Shown piece after piece: positions 1-12,000 of a stretch of 64,000 nucleotides of DNA. This DNA is from Dendrosporobacter quercicolus (GTDB lineage Bacteria > Bacillota > Negativicutes > DSM-1736 > Dendrosporobacteraceae), in the NCBI RefSeq assembly GCF_900104455.1, contig NZ_FNHB01000001.1, forward strand, positions 992,001 through 1,056,000. The letters are read 5' to 3'. The notes under the pieces are model-generated. The model was not told the origin of the DNA and made no database searches. It was given only the letters and a program-made list of their open reading frames with translations. Position 1 is the stretch's first letter, and each line of letters starts with the position of its first letter. The translations under genes were made by a program, and so were the position numbers.

Positions 1-3000
1 GCCAGCCGCTCTGGCCCCGGGGCAATATATTCCTCGATGACAACATGGGCATTCGACCCGCCCGCGCCAAAAGACGAAACACCGGCAATCCGGGGATATT
101 CTTTGGTCCCGCCATTTACTTCAAGGAGCGGCCGTTTCCATTCCGCCAGCTCCTGCTGGACGACAAAAGGAGTATCGCTGAACTGAATATGGGGGTTTAA
201 GACCTCAGCGTGGAGCGACGGCGCTAACTGCCGGTACTTGAGCTGCAGCAGCACTTTCGTCACGCCGGCAATGCCGGCGGCGCTTTCACAATGCCCGATG
301 TTGGACTTGGCCGAGCCGATGGCGCAAAATTGCTTAGCCTGGGTATAGCGCGCAAAGGTTTTGGTCAAACCCGCAATTTCAATCGGATCTCCCAAAGAGG
401 TTCCGGTACCGTGCGCTTCGATATAGCTGACCGTCCGAGGATCAATTCCGCCCTCCTTCAAGGCCTGCTCAATGACACCGGCCTGGGCGTTGGGGTTGGG
501 AACGGTATACCCGTTGGTTTTCCCGCCATGATTGACGGCCGTCCCTTTGATGATGCCGTAAATATGGTCGCCGTCGGCGATGGCTTTGGCCAGCGGCTTC
601 AACAGTACGGCTCCTACACCCTCTCCCGGCACATAGCCGTCGCCGCCTTCACCGAAGCTTTCGCACCGTCCCTTGCTGGAAGCAAAGCTGCCTTGGCCCA
701 ATAACAGATATTTATTGGGATGGACCGAAACATTGACGCCGCCGGCGATGGCCGCTTCGCAACCGCCCCGCTGCAGGCTTTGGCAAGCCAGGTGAATGGC
801 GGTAAGAGAAGAAGAGCACATCGTATCGACCGCCATGCTTGGTCCATGGAAATTGCAGAAATAAGACACCCGGTTCGCAATGGACGATGGATTGCCGGCA
901 AGAGCAACCGGCCGGCCCAGAGCTTGTTCCTGCGCTCCGTAAAGCTGATACTCCTGGTACATCACGCCCACAAAAACCCCTACATTGCCTTCCAGATCCA
1001 GACCCTGATAGGAACCGAGCGCTTCCCGGGTATAGCCCGCATCCTCCAGGGTCTCATAGACGCACTCTAAAAACAGCCGTTCCTGCGGATCCATAAATTC
1101 CGCTTCCCGCGGCGAAATATTGAAAAACAAGGGATCAAACCGATCCACACCGTCGAGAAAGCCGCCCCATTTGCTGTAGGTTTTACCGGGTTGATTCCGG
1201 TCCGGGTCAAAGTAGCGGCTATGATCCCAACGGTCTGGGGGTATTTCCGTAATCGAATCCCGGCCGTCCCGCAGGTTTTTCCAGAATTCGGCAATATTGG
1301 CCGCTTGTGGATACCGTCCGGCCACGCCAATGACGGCAATCTCCAGGACAGCTTGCTGATTGGGGCGTTGGGGGCCGTTCAAAACAGGGGACCATAGACG
1401 CCGCCGGGTACTGACGCCCGGTTGGACCGGTTTGGGCACAGGTACGGCTTCTCCGGTTTTACGGACCGTTTCCGCCGCTTTCTCTTCCAGCCCCAGTAAT
1501 TGCGGCAGCTGCTCCCGGTAGGCTTCAAGGAAATAGCCGGTCAATTCCCGGATGTTCTGGTATTCAAAAAACAACGTTTTGGACAACGGGCCAAAGGTTT
1601 TCTCCAATTGATTGGTTAATTGGAGGACCATGACCGAATCAATCCCGTATTTCTCCAATGGCAGATCGGCTTCGATCCGCTGCGCCGGCAGCTTGATCAC
1701 GGCAGACAGCACCCGTTTGAAGTAATTTTCGGTTTTTTCCCGGAGCCCATCCTGTCCACTGGCCGGTACTGCTGTGTTTTCGCCGCCCCCGGACACCGTT
1801 TTACCCTCCGCAGTACCGTCCGTCCGCCCCAAAAGCACCGCCCGCAAACGCTTAATAGCTCCTTCCGCCGTCATGATTTGGTGATTGCCGGAAGCCAGAC
1901 CGTGATACAAAGCGCGGATTCCGGTTGCGGTCCTCATGGGCGTCATGCCTGCGTCTCGCCATATCAGCGCCGCTGTTTCGGCGTCAACCTGCATTCCGCC
2001 CTCCTGCCACAGCGGCCAGTTGATCGACAGCGTTTGCCCTTTTCGCTGTTTGGCGGCCACCAAATCGTTGCGGTACCCGGCGTAGGCGTCCATAAAGGCG
2101 TTGGCGGCGGCATAGTCGCTCTGGCCGATATTTCCCAAAACCCCGGTCATTGAAGAAAACAAAACAAAAAAGTCCAGCGGCAGTTCCTTGCTGGCCTCAT
2201 CCAGATTGACCAGTCCGGTCACTTTTGGCGCCAGCACCGCCTGCAGCTCTTCCCCGGTTTTCTTAATGATAAAGTTATCCCGGATGACGCCCGCACTATG
2301 GATAATGCCATGAAGGCCGCCAAAGTTTTCGCAAATGCGCCGGATGAATTCCATAACATCCTGTTTTCGGGTCACATCCAGCCGTTGATATTCAATCCGT
2401 ACGCCCAGGGCGGACAGTTCCCTGAACTTAGCCTGCTGATCCGCCCGCAGCGGCGACCGTCCCGCCAGAATTATGGTTGCAGCCTTTGCTTTCCCCGCAA
2501 TTTCCCGGGCAAAAATAAGTCCCAGGCCGCCGGCTCCGCCGGTGATTAAATAGACGCCGCCTTCCTTCCAGGGAGAGCCGCCTTCTTGCTGGGCAAACGC
2601 CAGCTCCCGCCAGCCGGCGACCAGGCGTTTGCCGTTCTGATAGCGAATCTGCTTATCCCCGGGACGCCGGCTGTTCTCTTGCAGGATTGCTGTGATTTCC
2701 CGGGAAGGTTCGCCTAAATCGATCAATTGTCCGACAAGTTTCGGATTCTCCAGTTGAGCCGCTTTTAACAGACCGGCCAGCCCGGAAAGCAGCTGTAGTT
2801 CTTTTTGACCGGCAATGACCAACTGGACCAGCACCGCCCCTGTCGGTTTCGCCTTAAGAATGGTTTGAATTTCCTGCATGACCTCTCCGGCATAGGCCCG
2901 GAACCGCTCCTCGATGCTGGCTGGCCTGGCTGTCAGGGTCAGGCACCGCACCCCGTCCAGGCTGGCTTCAAGCCGTTCCGGCGAAACTTCCCCCGGCTCG

Positions 3001-6000
3001 CACAACAGCACCAAATGCTGATCAAAAACAAGCGGCCTGTCTTCCGGAACAACCGCCTGTTCCCGCCAGTAAGGCGCAAGCAGCAGCGCCTCGGTCATCG
3101 CCGGACTTGCGGTTTGGGCGATTTCGCCCTCCAGCGCCCGGGATGACAATCCCTGCAACCGTACACACACAGTTCCCTGCTCGTCGCACAAATCTATATC
3201 GAAGGTTTGGATCTTAGGCCCGGCCGCGCTGTCGTCGCTGCGGCGGATGGCAGCCCACATGGCGGGCGCGCAGGGGGCGAAAATTTCAACCTGCTGCAGC
3301 ATAAAGGGCAACAGCGGTTTTAATGCGGCGTCCCTGCTTAACTCTCCGCCGGACAGCATCATGAACCCGATGGACGCCTGCAGCGCTGCGTCCAGTAAAC
3401 TGGGATGCAGGAAAAATTGATTTCCGGCGACGGCGGCGGGCAAGCGCAGCTTTGCCAAAACCTGGCCCGCCCCGGCGTATACCGCCTCAAGCCCCCGGTG
3501 TCCCGGGCCATAGTCAATCCCCATAATCTGAAAGGCTTCATAGCATTGCGCAGCGGTCCAGCTCCTTTGACCGGCTGCAGCCTGTAAAGAGGCAAGGTCC
3601 ACAACCGGAGGCTCCGCCGGCGCGTACAGAACGGCCTGGCCCTGGCTGTGCACTACGGACTCCGCCTGACGGCCTTCTATATGGCCGGCTATTTCGAAGC
3701 CGATTCCGCCATCCGCCCCGGGGTAGAGGGTGATGTCCAGGCATACCGGCTGCTCTCCTACGACCACGGGACGAAGCCAAACGATATTGGTCAGCCGGAT
3801 TGCCGTTGCTCTTTCCGCCGGTATTCCGGCCGCCTGTTCTACAGCCGCCCGGGCCATTTCCAGATAAGCCGCTCCGGGTAACACCCGCTGACCCTTTATG
3901 ACGTGATCTGCCAGAAAGAACTCCCGCCCGGTAAAGACCGAACGAAAGCGCTGTTCGGCGAAGCTTGACAGATTTTGCTGCAACAGCGGCTGAAGGCCGC
4001 CGGACAAGTGCGGCACCGCCGGACCGGCGGATTTACCGTCAGCCGCAGGCACCCAATAGCTTTCCCTGGCAAAAGGATAGGCGGGCAGATGGATACGCCG
4101 GGGTTTGCTCTTCCCGTAAAGCCCCTCCCAGTCTATATCCAGTCCTTTGACCCATACGGCCGCGATTTCATGCCATTTTCTTTTTTGAATCCAGGTTTGC
4201 AGCAACGCTTTGGCGTCTTCATCGGCTTCAAAAACAGCCACGTCCTCCCGGCTCTTTTGGGCCTGGGCCGTCAGCAGCCCCGGCGGCGTCCGGCCAGCGG
4301 CAACCGCCGCCAGCGCCGCCTGCAGGGCTTCGCGAGAATGGACGACAAGCGCCAGCCGGTACGCCATGGCTTCACGGCCGGTCTGCAGGGTATAGGCCAT
4401 ATCCGCCAGATTCAAGTCCTGCCGGGCTTCCAGCCAGTTCTTCATTTTGGCCGCATAGCGGGTTAACTGCTCCTCACTTTTAGCGGACAATACAAGGAGC
4501 ACCGGCTCCTCAGCAGCCAGCCCTGCGGGAGTTTCAGCGGCGGCTGGGGGAAGATATTCCTCAATAACCAGGTGGGCATTGGTCCCGCTAAAGCCGAAGG
4601 AGCTCACGCCAGCCCGCCGCGGAACGCCGGCGGCAGTCTCCCAGGGCTGCAGCTTGGTATTGATATAAAACGGACTGCCGTCTATGGAAATATGCTCATT
4701 GAGTGTTTCAAAATGAATGGTCGGCGGCAGCAGCTTGTGCTGTAAGGCTAACAATACCTTGATTACGCCGGCGGCGCCCGCTGCCGTCAATAAATGTCCA
4801 ATATTGCTTTTCACCGAGCCTAAAGCACAATAGTTTTCCTTGCCGGTAAACGCCCGGAAAGCCGCCGTCAGAGCTTCCACTTCAATGGGATCGCCCAGCT
4901 TTGTCCCGGTCCCGTGCGCTTCTACCAGCGAGATGGTGGCCGGATCAATCTGAAACCGTTCATATATCTCTTTTTCCAGATTAATTTGCGAGTTCACACT
5001 GGGAGCGGTAATGCCGTTTGTTTTTCCGTCCTGATTAATCCCCCAGCCCCGGATGACCCCATAAACCGGATCCTGATCACGAACGGCGTCGGCCAGACGC
5101 TTTAATAAAATAACTCCCGCCCCTTCCCCGGGAACAAAGCCGTTCGCCCGGGTATCGAAGGCAAAGCAGCGGCCATCCTTGGACAACATGCCCGCGCTGC
5201 TGGTCATAATATGCATGGACGGCCCCGGCTGTACATTTACGCCTCCCGCCAGCGCCAGATCGCAGGTGCCTAATAGCAGACTGTTGCAAGCTTCCGCAAT
5301 GGCCACCAGGGAAGATGAGCAAGCCGTCTCAATGGCCAGGCAGGGTCCTTTCAGGTTGAGCAGGTAGGAAATCCGGGCGCTCAAAATCGAAGTCGCCGCG
5401 CCCATAAGGACTTGGGCATTCAAGCCCTGGCCGCTCGTGGACTGCCCGTACGAGTTCGTGCCGCAGCCTACAAAAACGCCGCAGCGGCTGCCGGACAAGA
5501 ACGCCGGGCTTAAACCGGCATCTTCCATACAACTCCAGCAGTTTTCCAAAAACAGCCGTTGCTGCGGGTCCATCAATTCCGCCTCGGCCGGGGAAATATT
5601 GAAGAACAGCGGATCAAATTTGTCGGCCTCCTCCAAAACCCCCATCCACTTGCAGTAAGTCTTGCCGGCAGCCTGCGGGTCCGGATCGTAATAAGCCTCC
5701 AGCGGCCAGCGGGACGCGGGAATTTCTGAAATGCAGTCCTTGCCTTTGCTCAGATTATCCCAAAATTCGGCTAATGTATTGGCCTGGGGAAACTGCCCCG
5801 CCATACCGATAACGGCAATGGCCGGGTCCTCCGCTAAGGCGCTGTTTATGTTGAGGGCTGCGGCGCCAGCTTTAGCCGGACTGACGTCCCTAACAGTATG
5901 GTCCGGAGAAACCACACGGGTAAAAAATGGCTTGGCCTGAATAGCCTCGCAGGCTTTCAGCATCAATAATTCAGCAATTTCAGCCACATGACGGTTTTTC

Positions 6001-9000
6001 CAATCCTCGTACGGAGTCCCCCGCACCCATTGATTAAACGAGCCTAACGCCGGGCCGCAGAATATTTGAAAATTATCTTGTTCAGTTTCATCCCCCTGTA
6101 AGGTAGCCTGGGTGCAATGCGCAAAATACCATTTAAAGATTAACGTCATTTTTAGCCGCGGATTGTCTTGGGCTTCTTTGATTTGGGCCGCTTTCTGTTT
6201 ATTTTTATATTCACAAACCAGATCCCATACTTCGGCAAAGGTCTTTTTAAAATATTTTGTTTCAATTTCCCGCCTGACCGCCGGCGGGATCTCTTCAAGG
6301 GAATTGTACTGCGTAAACAGCTGATATAACCGGTTGGCCCGCAGATAAAACTGGCTATGTTTCTTCACAACCTGCACTTTGGCGCCAATTTCAAACATAT
6401 CCCCGGCAATGGTCATGGCGGTGTCATGGATAGTAAGGCTATGTAATATTTCTTTTACCATATCCGGTGCGCCGCTTTCGACAGTGCATTGATTGATTGA
6501 CCCTGTAAAAATGAAATCCGCGCCTAACATGAATGCTGAAACCACAGCTTCCGGCGTTCCGATGCCGCCGCCGCAGCCGATTAAGATGTCTTCCTGGTAA
6601 TGATGCTGCCGCTTTATTTCTTCTTTTAAAGAAATGACCGCCGGAATGAGCGAAAAGGCAACGCCCTGATCGGTATGCCCGCCCGAATCCGCTTCCACGG
6701 CCAGATCATCGGCCATCGGAATATACCGGGACAATTCCGCTTCTTCCTCATTAATCACACCGGATTGCAATAAATCATTCACCATGTCACTTGGCGGCGG
6801 CGATAAAAACAAACGGGCTACCTCTAACCGGGAGCATTTGGCAATGATGCGGCGCGGCCGAATAATCTGATCCGCCCTCTTGACAAGGCCCTTCAGCCGA
6901 AAATAGACCAACGGGAGAGTTAAGTCGGAATAGGCCGCCGCTTCAATCACCGGAATCTGATACTTCAGAAACAATTCGGCCTGCCGCCATTCTTCTTCCG
7001 GATCATTCAAGTTGGCCATCAGGCACATGCCGTAAGGTTGTTTTGTACCGAGCCGGACTTGGATGTTCTGAATGCGGTATTCCAATTCCTCCCTGCGGAA
7101 ACCGGCGCTGCCGAAAAAGCTCAGCAGGCCGGAATTGCCCATGGCAATGACGAACGCTTCGGATGAAATACCACGATACATGGAACCGGCAAAATAATTC
7201 CATTTGCAGCGATATCGCTGCTGAAAAATGGGATTGCCCAGATTTTCCGGTTGTACCGATCCGTTCGTATCCAGAACCGTGCTTGTTTCCCGGACAAAGG
7301 CGCCGACCGCCTGGTAAATCGCGTCCTCATGCTTTGCGGCCGGTATGGCCCGCCTGGTTTGCGCCGGCCTGCCCGGCGGCGCTGCAGTCTGCGGCCGGGA
7401 ATACCCGCCGGGTTGATTCTGCTCTTTGGCCATGAAGCCGGCGAATTCGCGAATGGTTGGATAATCATATATTTTGGTGGCCGGAATTGAAGTTCCGTAT
7501 TGTTTGTTCACCGCCTTCATCCATTCCACGCCCAGAATGGAATCCAGTCCCATATCGATAAATTTCTTATCCACCTCCATATCGCCTGGCTGCAGATACA
7601 GGATTTGGGCCAGGCTTGCCGCCAGCGCTTCCTGTAACGGCTCCTCCGGCGCAAGCTCGCCGGCGCTTACAGGCTGTGCCGCGGCAATGCTTGTCTTTTG
7701 ATTTTGCAACGCCGGGTGATTGGAAAACAGCGGATCATCCGCTAAAGGCTTAAGCAAAATCCTGCCGGGTTTTTCCGGCGGAACAGCCGGGACGGAGTGC
7801 GGCAAGGCATCCCCTTTTAATTCTTTGCCCAAAAATCCGGCAAATTCGCGAATGGTTGGATAATCATAAATTTTGGTGGCCGGAATTGAAGTTCCGTATT
7901 GTTTGTTTACCGCCTTCATCCATTCCACGCCCAGAATGGAATCCAGCCCCAGGTCAATAAATTTGTCGTCGACATTCACTTCGCTTGGTTTGGTATACAA
8001 AACTGCCGCCAAACTTGCCGTCAGTTGTTCCTGCAGCGCTTCCGGCGGGACGGGTTCCCGCGCTTGGAGCGCAGGTCCGGACTGGCCGCCGGTTGCAAAC
8101 GCCGCCGGCAAAGCCGGCAATAGGAGCCCGCTTGGTTTATGAGCTGAAACAGCCGGCCGTAACCGCTGTCCGGCGTCTGCCTGCAGCGGAGGCTGATCGG
8201 AAAGCACCGTTGCCGCCGCTGTCGTTGTATTGTCAGCCGCCGTATACGGCGAATCAGCCCCCCAATACCGGCCTCTGGCAAATGGATACGCCGGCAAATG
8301 GATCCGCCGGGGGATATTGTCCGCAAACAGCAGTTCCCAGGAAAACTCATACCCCTGGCAATAAAGGTCGGCCAATGCCAGGAGAGTTTCTTGCCAGCGG
8401 TTTTTGTCTGTTTTCATCGTCCGGCTTTTTGCCAGCAGCTCCCGGCCATACTGTTCAAGGGCTTTCTGTCCCGTAAAATTCCGGGGAATCTGTCCCTGGA
8501 ACAGCTTGGGACTGCTTGCCCCGCTCCCCGCTTGCTTTAGCACATACACGGCATCCTCCAGGTCCTGGATGACCATGGCGCAGCGCTGCGGAAAATGCTG
8601 CCGGCCCGCCAACAGGGTATAGCTGATCCGGGGCAAATCCTGCTCTTGCCACTGCCCGCCCGCCAGCGAAGTCAGCATCTCGCCCATTTTCGCCTGCAAG
8701 GCCTCCCCGCTCTTGGCGGAAAACACCAGCAGGCAGTAGGGAGCGCTCTCTTGAACGACAACACCTGTTCCGGGAAGATAGTCCTGCAGGACCATATGCA
8801 CATTGGTCCCGCTCATCCCAAAGGCGCTGACCGCCCCAAGCCGGCCTTTTTCCGCTTGCCGCAGCCAGGGACGGGCTTTTTTATTTACATAAAAGGGGCT
8901 TTCCCGCCAAGGAATCGTTTCATTCTCCTGCTCACAATGGAGACTGGCCGGAATTGTTTCGTGCCGAAACGCCTGAATCAGGCTGACCAAGCTGACTAAG

Positions 9001-12000
9001 CCGGATGCCGCCAGGGTATGCCCGAAATTGGTTTTGGTCGAAGTCAGGGCGCAATAGCCCCGCTTGCGGCTGTGGCCCTTAAAGGCGTCATATAACGCGT
9101 TGATTTCGACAGAATCGCCCAGTTTTGTGCCGGTTCCATGGGTCACGATATATTCAATTTCCTCCGGCTTGATTTGGTACTGGTCATAAACGGATCGCAG
9201 CAGCCTGGTTTGCGCAACCGCGCTGGGAGCTGTTATGCCATTGGTCTTGCCGTCATAATTGATGCCGCTGCCCCGGATGACGGCATAAATCGGATCGCCG
9301 TCCGTCTCGGCCTGCGCCAATCGCTTCAGCACTACGGCGACAACCGCTTCTCCCGGCGCCATCCCATTGGCCCGCATATCAAAAGTAAAGCAGCGGCCGT
9401 CTTCCGACAGCATGCCGGCTTGGCTCATCCCGGCAAAGATTTCGGACGTCAGCAGCAAACTGACGCCAGCCGCAATGGCGGCGTCGCATTCGCGGCTGCG
9501 CAAACTCAGGCAAGCCTGATGCGCTGCCGCCAGCCCGGAGGAGCAGGCCGTATTGATGGTCATCACCGGGCCGTTAAGGTTGAGAAAGTAGGCCAGACGG
9601 GCTGCCAGCATGGCCGTGTTGTTCGCTGTTATGCTGCCTTTTTCCCGGACTAACCTGCCGTAATCCCCTTCTTCAGCGCCAACAAACATTCCAATTTTTC
9701 CGGCTGCGGTCTGACGGGCTCCATAACCGGCATCTTCCAAGGCCCGCCAAGCTTCCTGCAGCAAAAGTCTTTGCCGCGGGTCCATACTCATTGCTTCCCG
9801 CGGCGAAATTTCAAAAAACAAAGGATCAAACTCACTCACTCCGGGGATATAGCCGCATTGAAAGTTGTTTTTTCCCAGACGCTTGCCGGAATACCGGTCA
9901 TCGATAAATTCCTCAACGGCATCTTTCCCTTGCGCCAGGATATTCCACATTTCATCGACATTCCAGGCTTGGGGAAACCGGCCGCTCATGCCAATCACCG
10001 CAATCGGTTCAGCCAGGCTTGCAGCGGCGTTTTTCCGCGAATACCGGGCCGGTTTTGCCGCCGGACGCAGTAATGCTGCGGGGGGCCGGACGGGAACTGT
10101 ATTGACCGGGGCTTTGCTGTTTTCTCGATAAAACTCTTGCATTTTTTCGTAATGCGCCGATAAAAAATACTGCGTTAACTTTTCCAGGGTCGAATGTCCG
10201 AAAAACAACGCCGGTGTGATTTCACTGCCGTAATGGCTGCTTAATACAGCGGCATATCGAGCTAAACTGATGGAATCAAAACCAAAATCGGCAAAATTGG
10301 TCTCCATGTCCAGCTGATCGCGGGAAATTTGCAGCACCTGGCCGGCATATTCCCTCAAATCCCAGCCGATGCACTGGACCAGGCTTAACCCTTTCATTTC
10401 CGGTCGTCTTCCCCTGCCGGCCGCGCCTGCGCCCGTCGAAGCCGCCGGAACCTTGTCCGGGGCAATACCGAAAAAGCCTTCCAGCCGGCCGGGTTGTCCC
10501 GCCAATACCAAATGCTGCGCCTGATCCTGGGCCAATAGCTGTTCAAACAGACGCAGGCCTTCTTCCGTTTCCAGCAAGCGCTGCCCGCTGGACTTCAGGT
10601 ACAGGGCCGCTTCCTCGCCACTGAACCGCATACCGCCGTCTTTCCAGAGCGGCCAGTTGATGACAATGGCCTTGCCCCGCTTCTGTCCCTGGCGCTGCCG
10701 GTCATTGCGATACCGGGCATAAGCCATTAGAAAACGGTTGCCAATCGCATAATCGCAAGAACCGAAATCGCCCAAAACAGCGGCCGAAGATGAGAAATAA
10801 CAAACAAAATCCAGCGGTTCCGCCTGCAGCAATTCATCAAGCACCAGGGTTCCTTTGATTTTGGGGTCTAATACCCGCTGAAAGCTGGTGATCTCTTTGT
10901 CGAGAATACTTTGACGTTCCTGAATTCCCGCCGCATGAATGACGCCGTGAATGTCTCCCCACCGCGCTTTGGCCTGCTTCAGCCCCTCGTGCATGGCAAT
11001 CGGATCGCAGACATCGGCTCGCAGATACATGACCTGACTGCCCATAGCCTCCAACGCTTTGATCTTTCTTTGTTGTTCTTCACTACCGGGAGAACGGCCG
11101 GCTAACAACAGCTTTACCGGATGTTTTCGGGCCAGATAGGCGGCAACCAGCAGCCCAAGTCCGCCGCACCCGCCGGTAATGAGATAGGTCCCTTCCGGCC
11201 TGAACGGACTGCCGCCGGCCTGCAGTCTGGCCGGCCGGACCTTGTATACATACCGTTTCCCTTCTTGATACAACGCACTCTGTATTTTTCCGGCTTGCAG
11301 CTCCGCCCAGCCTGTACGCAGCCAGGCTTCAACTTTTTCGTCCGGCTCCAGGCCGCAAGCGGCTTGATAAACGACTGCCAGTTGGGTGGACGGCAGCGCA
11401 AATTTCAGGGAGCGCTCAAAGCCGATCCAGGCTTCCAGATAGCAGCGTTCCAGCCCATCGGCAAATGGAGCGGCCAGCAGGAAACGCTTGATGTTGAACT
11501 GGGTTGCAGCCAGCGCCTGCAAAATATAAACAATGGCGGCATTATCCCGGGACCAGTCCGGCTGCTCCAGAGTCCGCAGGTACATGATTGCGTCAACATC
11601 CCCCTGCTCCTCCCTGATGCTCCGGAAAACCTGCTCATACGCGGCGCGCTCGTCACCCGGGATGAAGTACTGCTGCGCAGCCTGCTCCCGGCAACCAGCG
11701 CCTGGACTGATGAAAATGAGCTTTGTTTGCCGGTCAAGACTTGGCATGATTTCCCGAATTCGTTGCCGGTTTTCAGCAGCCGCAGCCACACAAATCATTG
11801 TTTTCACCGGCACGGGAGAAACGTCCGTCAGGGCCTGCTCCTGCCATTCCTCGGCAAAGGTCAGCAGTGGAAAGGGCTCTTGCCGGGCGGACGCCGGCGC
11901 ACTTTCCAGCGCCTGGATCTCCAGTCCCTGCAGGCGCACGCAAACATTTCCCTGCTCGTCGCACAAATCAATATCCCACTTTCGGGCTCCGCTGTCTACC

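Larger units (their letters stand above)
5935..10015 (-). other. PKS module M12: KS-ACP(beta)-ACP(beta)-ER (PfaD type, in cis)
   Basis: The KS (8765-10015) has NTACSSG, THGTGTKLGDS and KTNFGHTLAASG. The two ACPs (7820-8040 and 7410-7650) both read LGLDSILGVEW or MGLDSILGVEW, with the beta-branch Trp; tandem copies are common where HMGS cassettes act. The ER (5935-7340, about 470 aa) is not the MDR fold. It has GNSGLLSFFGSAG, EADSGGHTDQG, GCGGGIGTPEAV and FTGSINQCTVESGAP, hallmarks of PfaD/2-nitropropane-dioxygenase-like FMN enoyl reductases. In trans-AT clusters these are usually separate proteins or fused to an AT; here the reductase is inside the assembly-line polypeptide. Confidence 0.9.
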
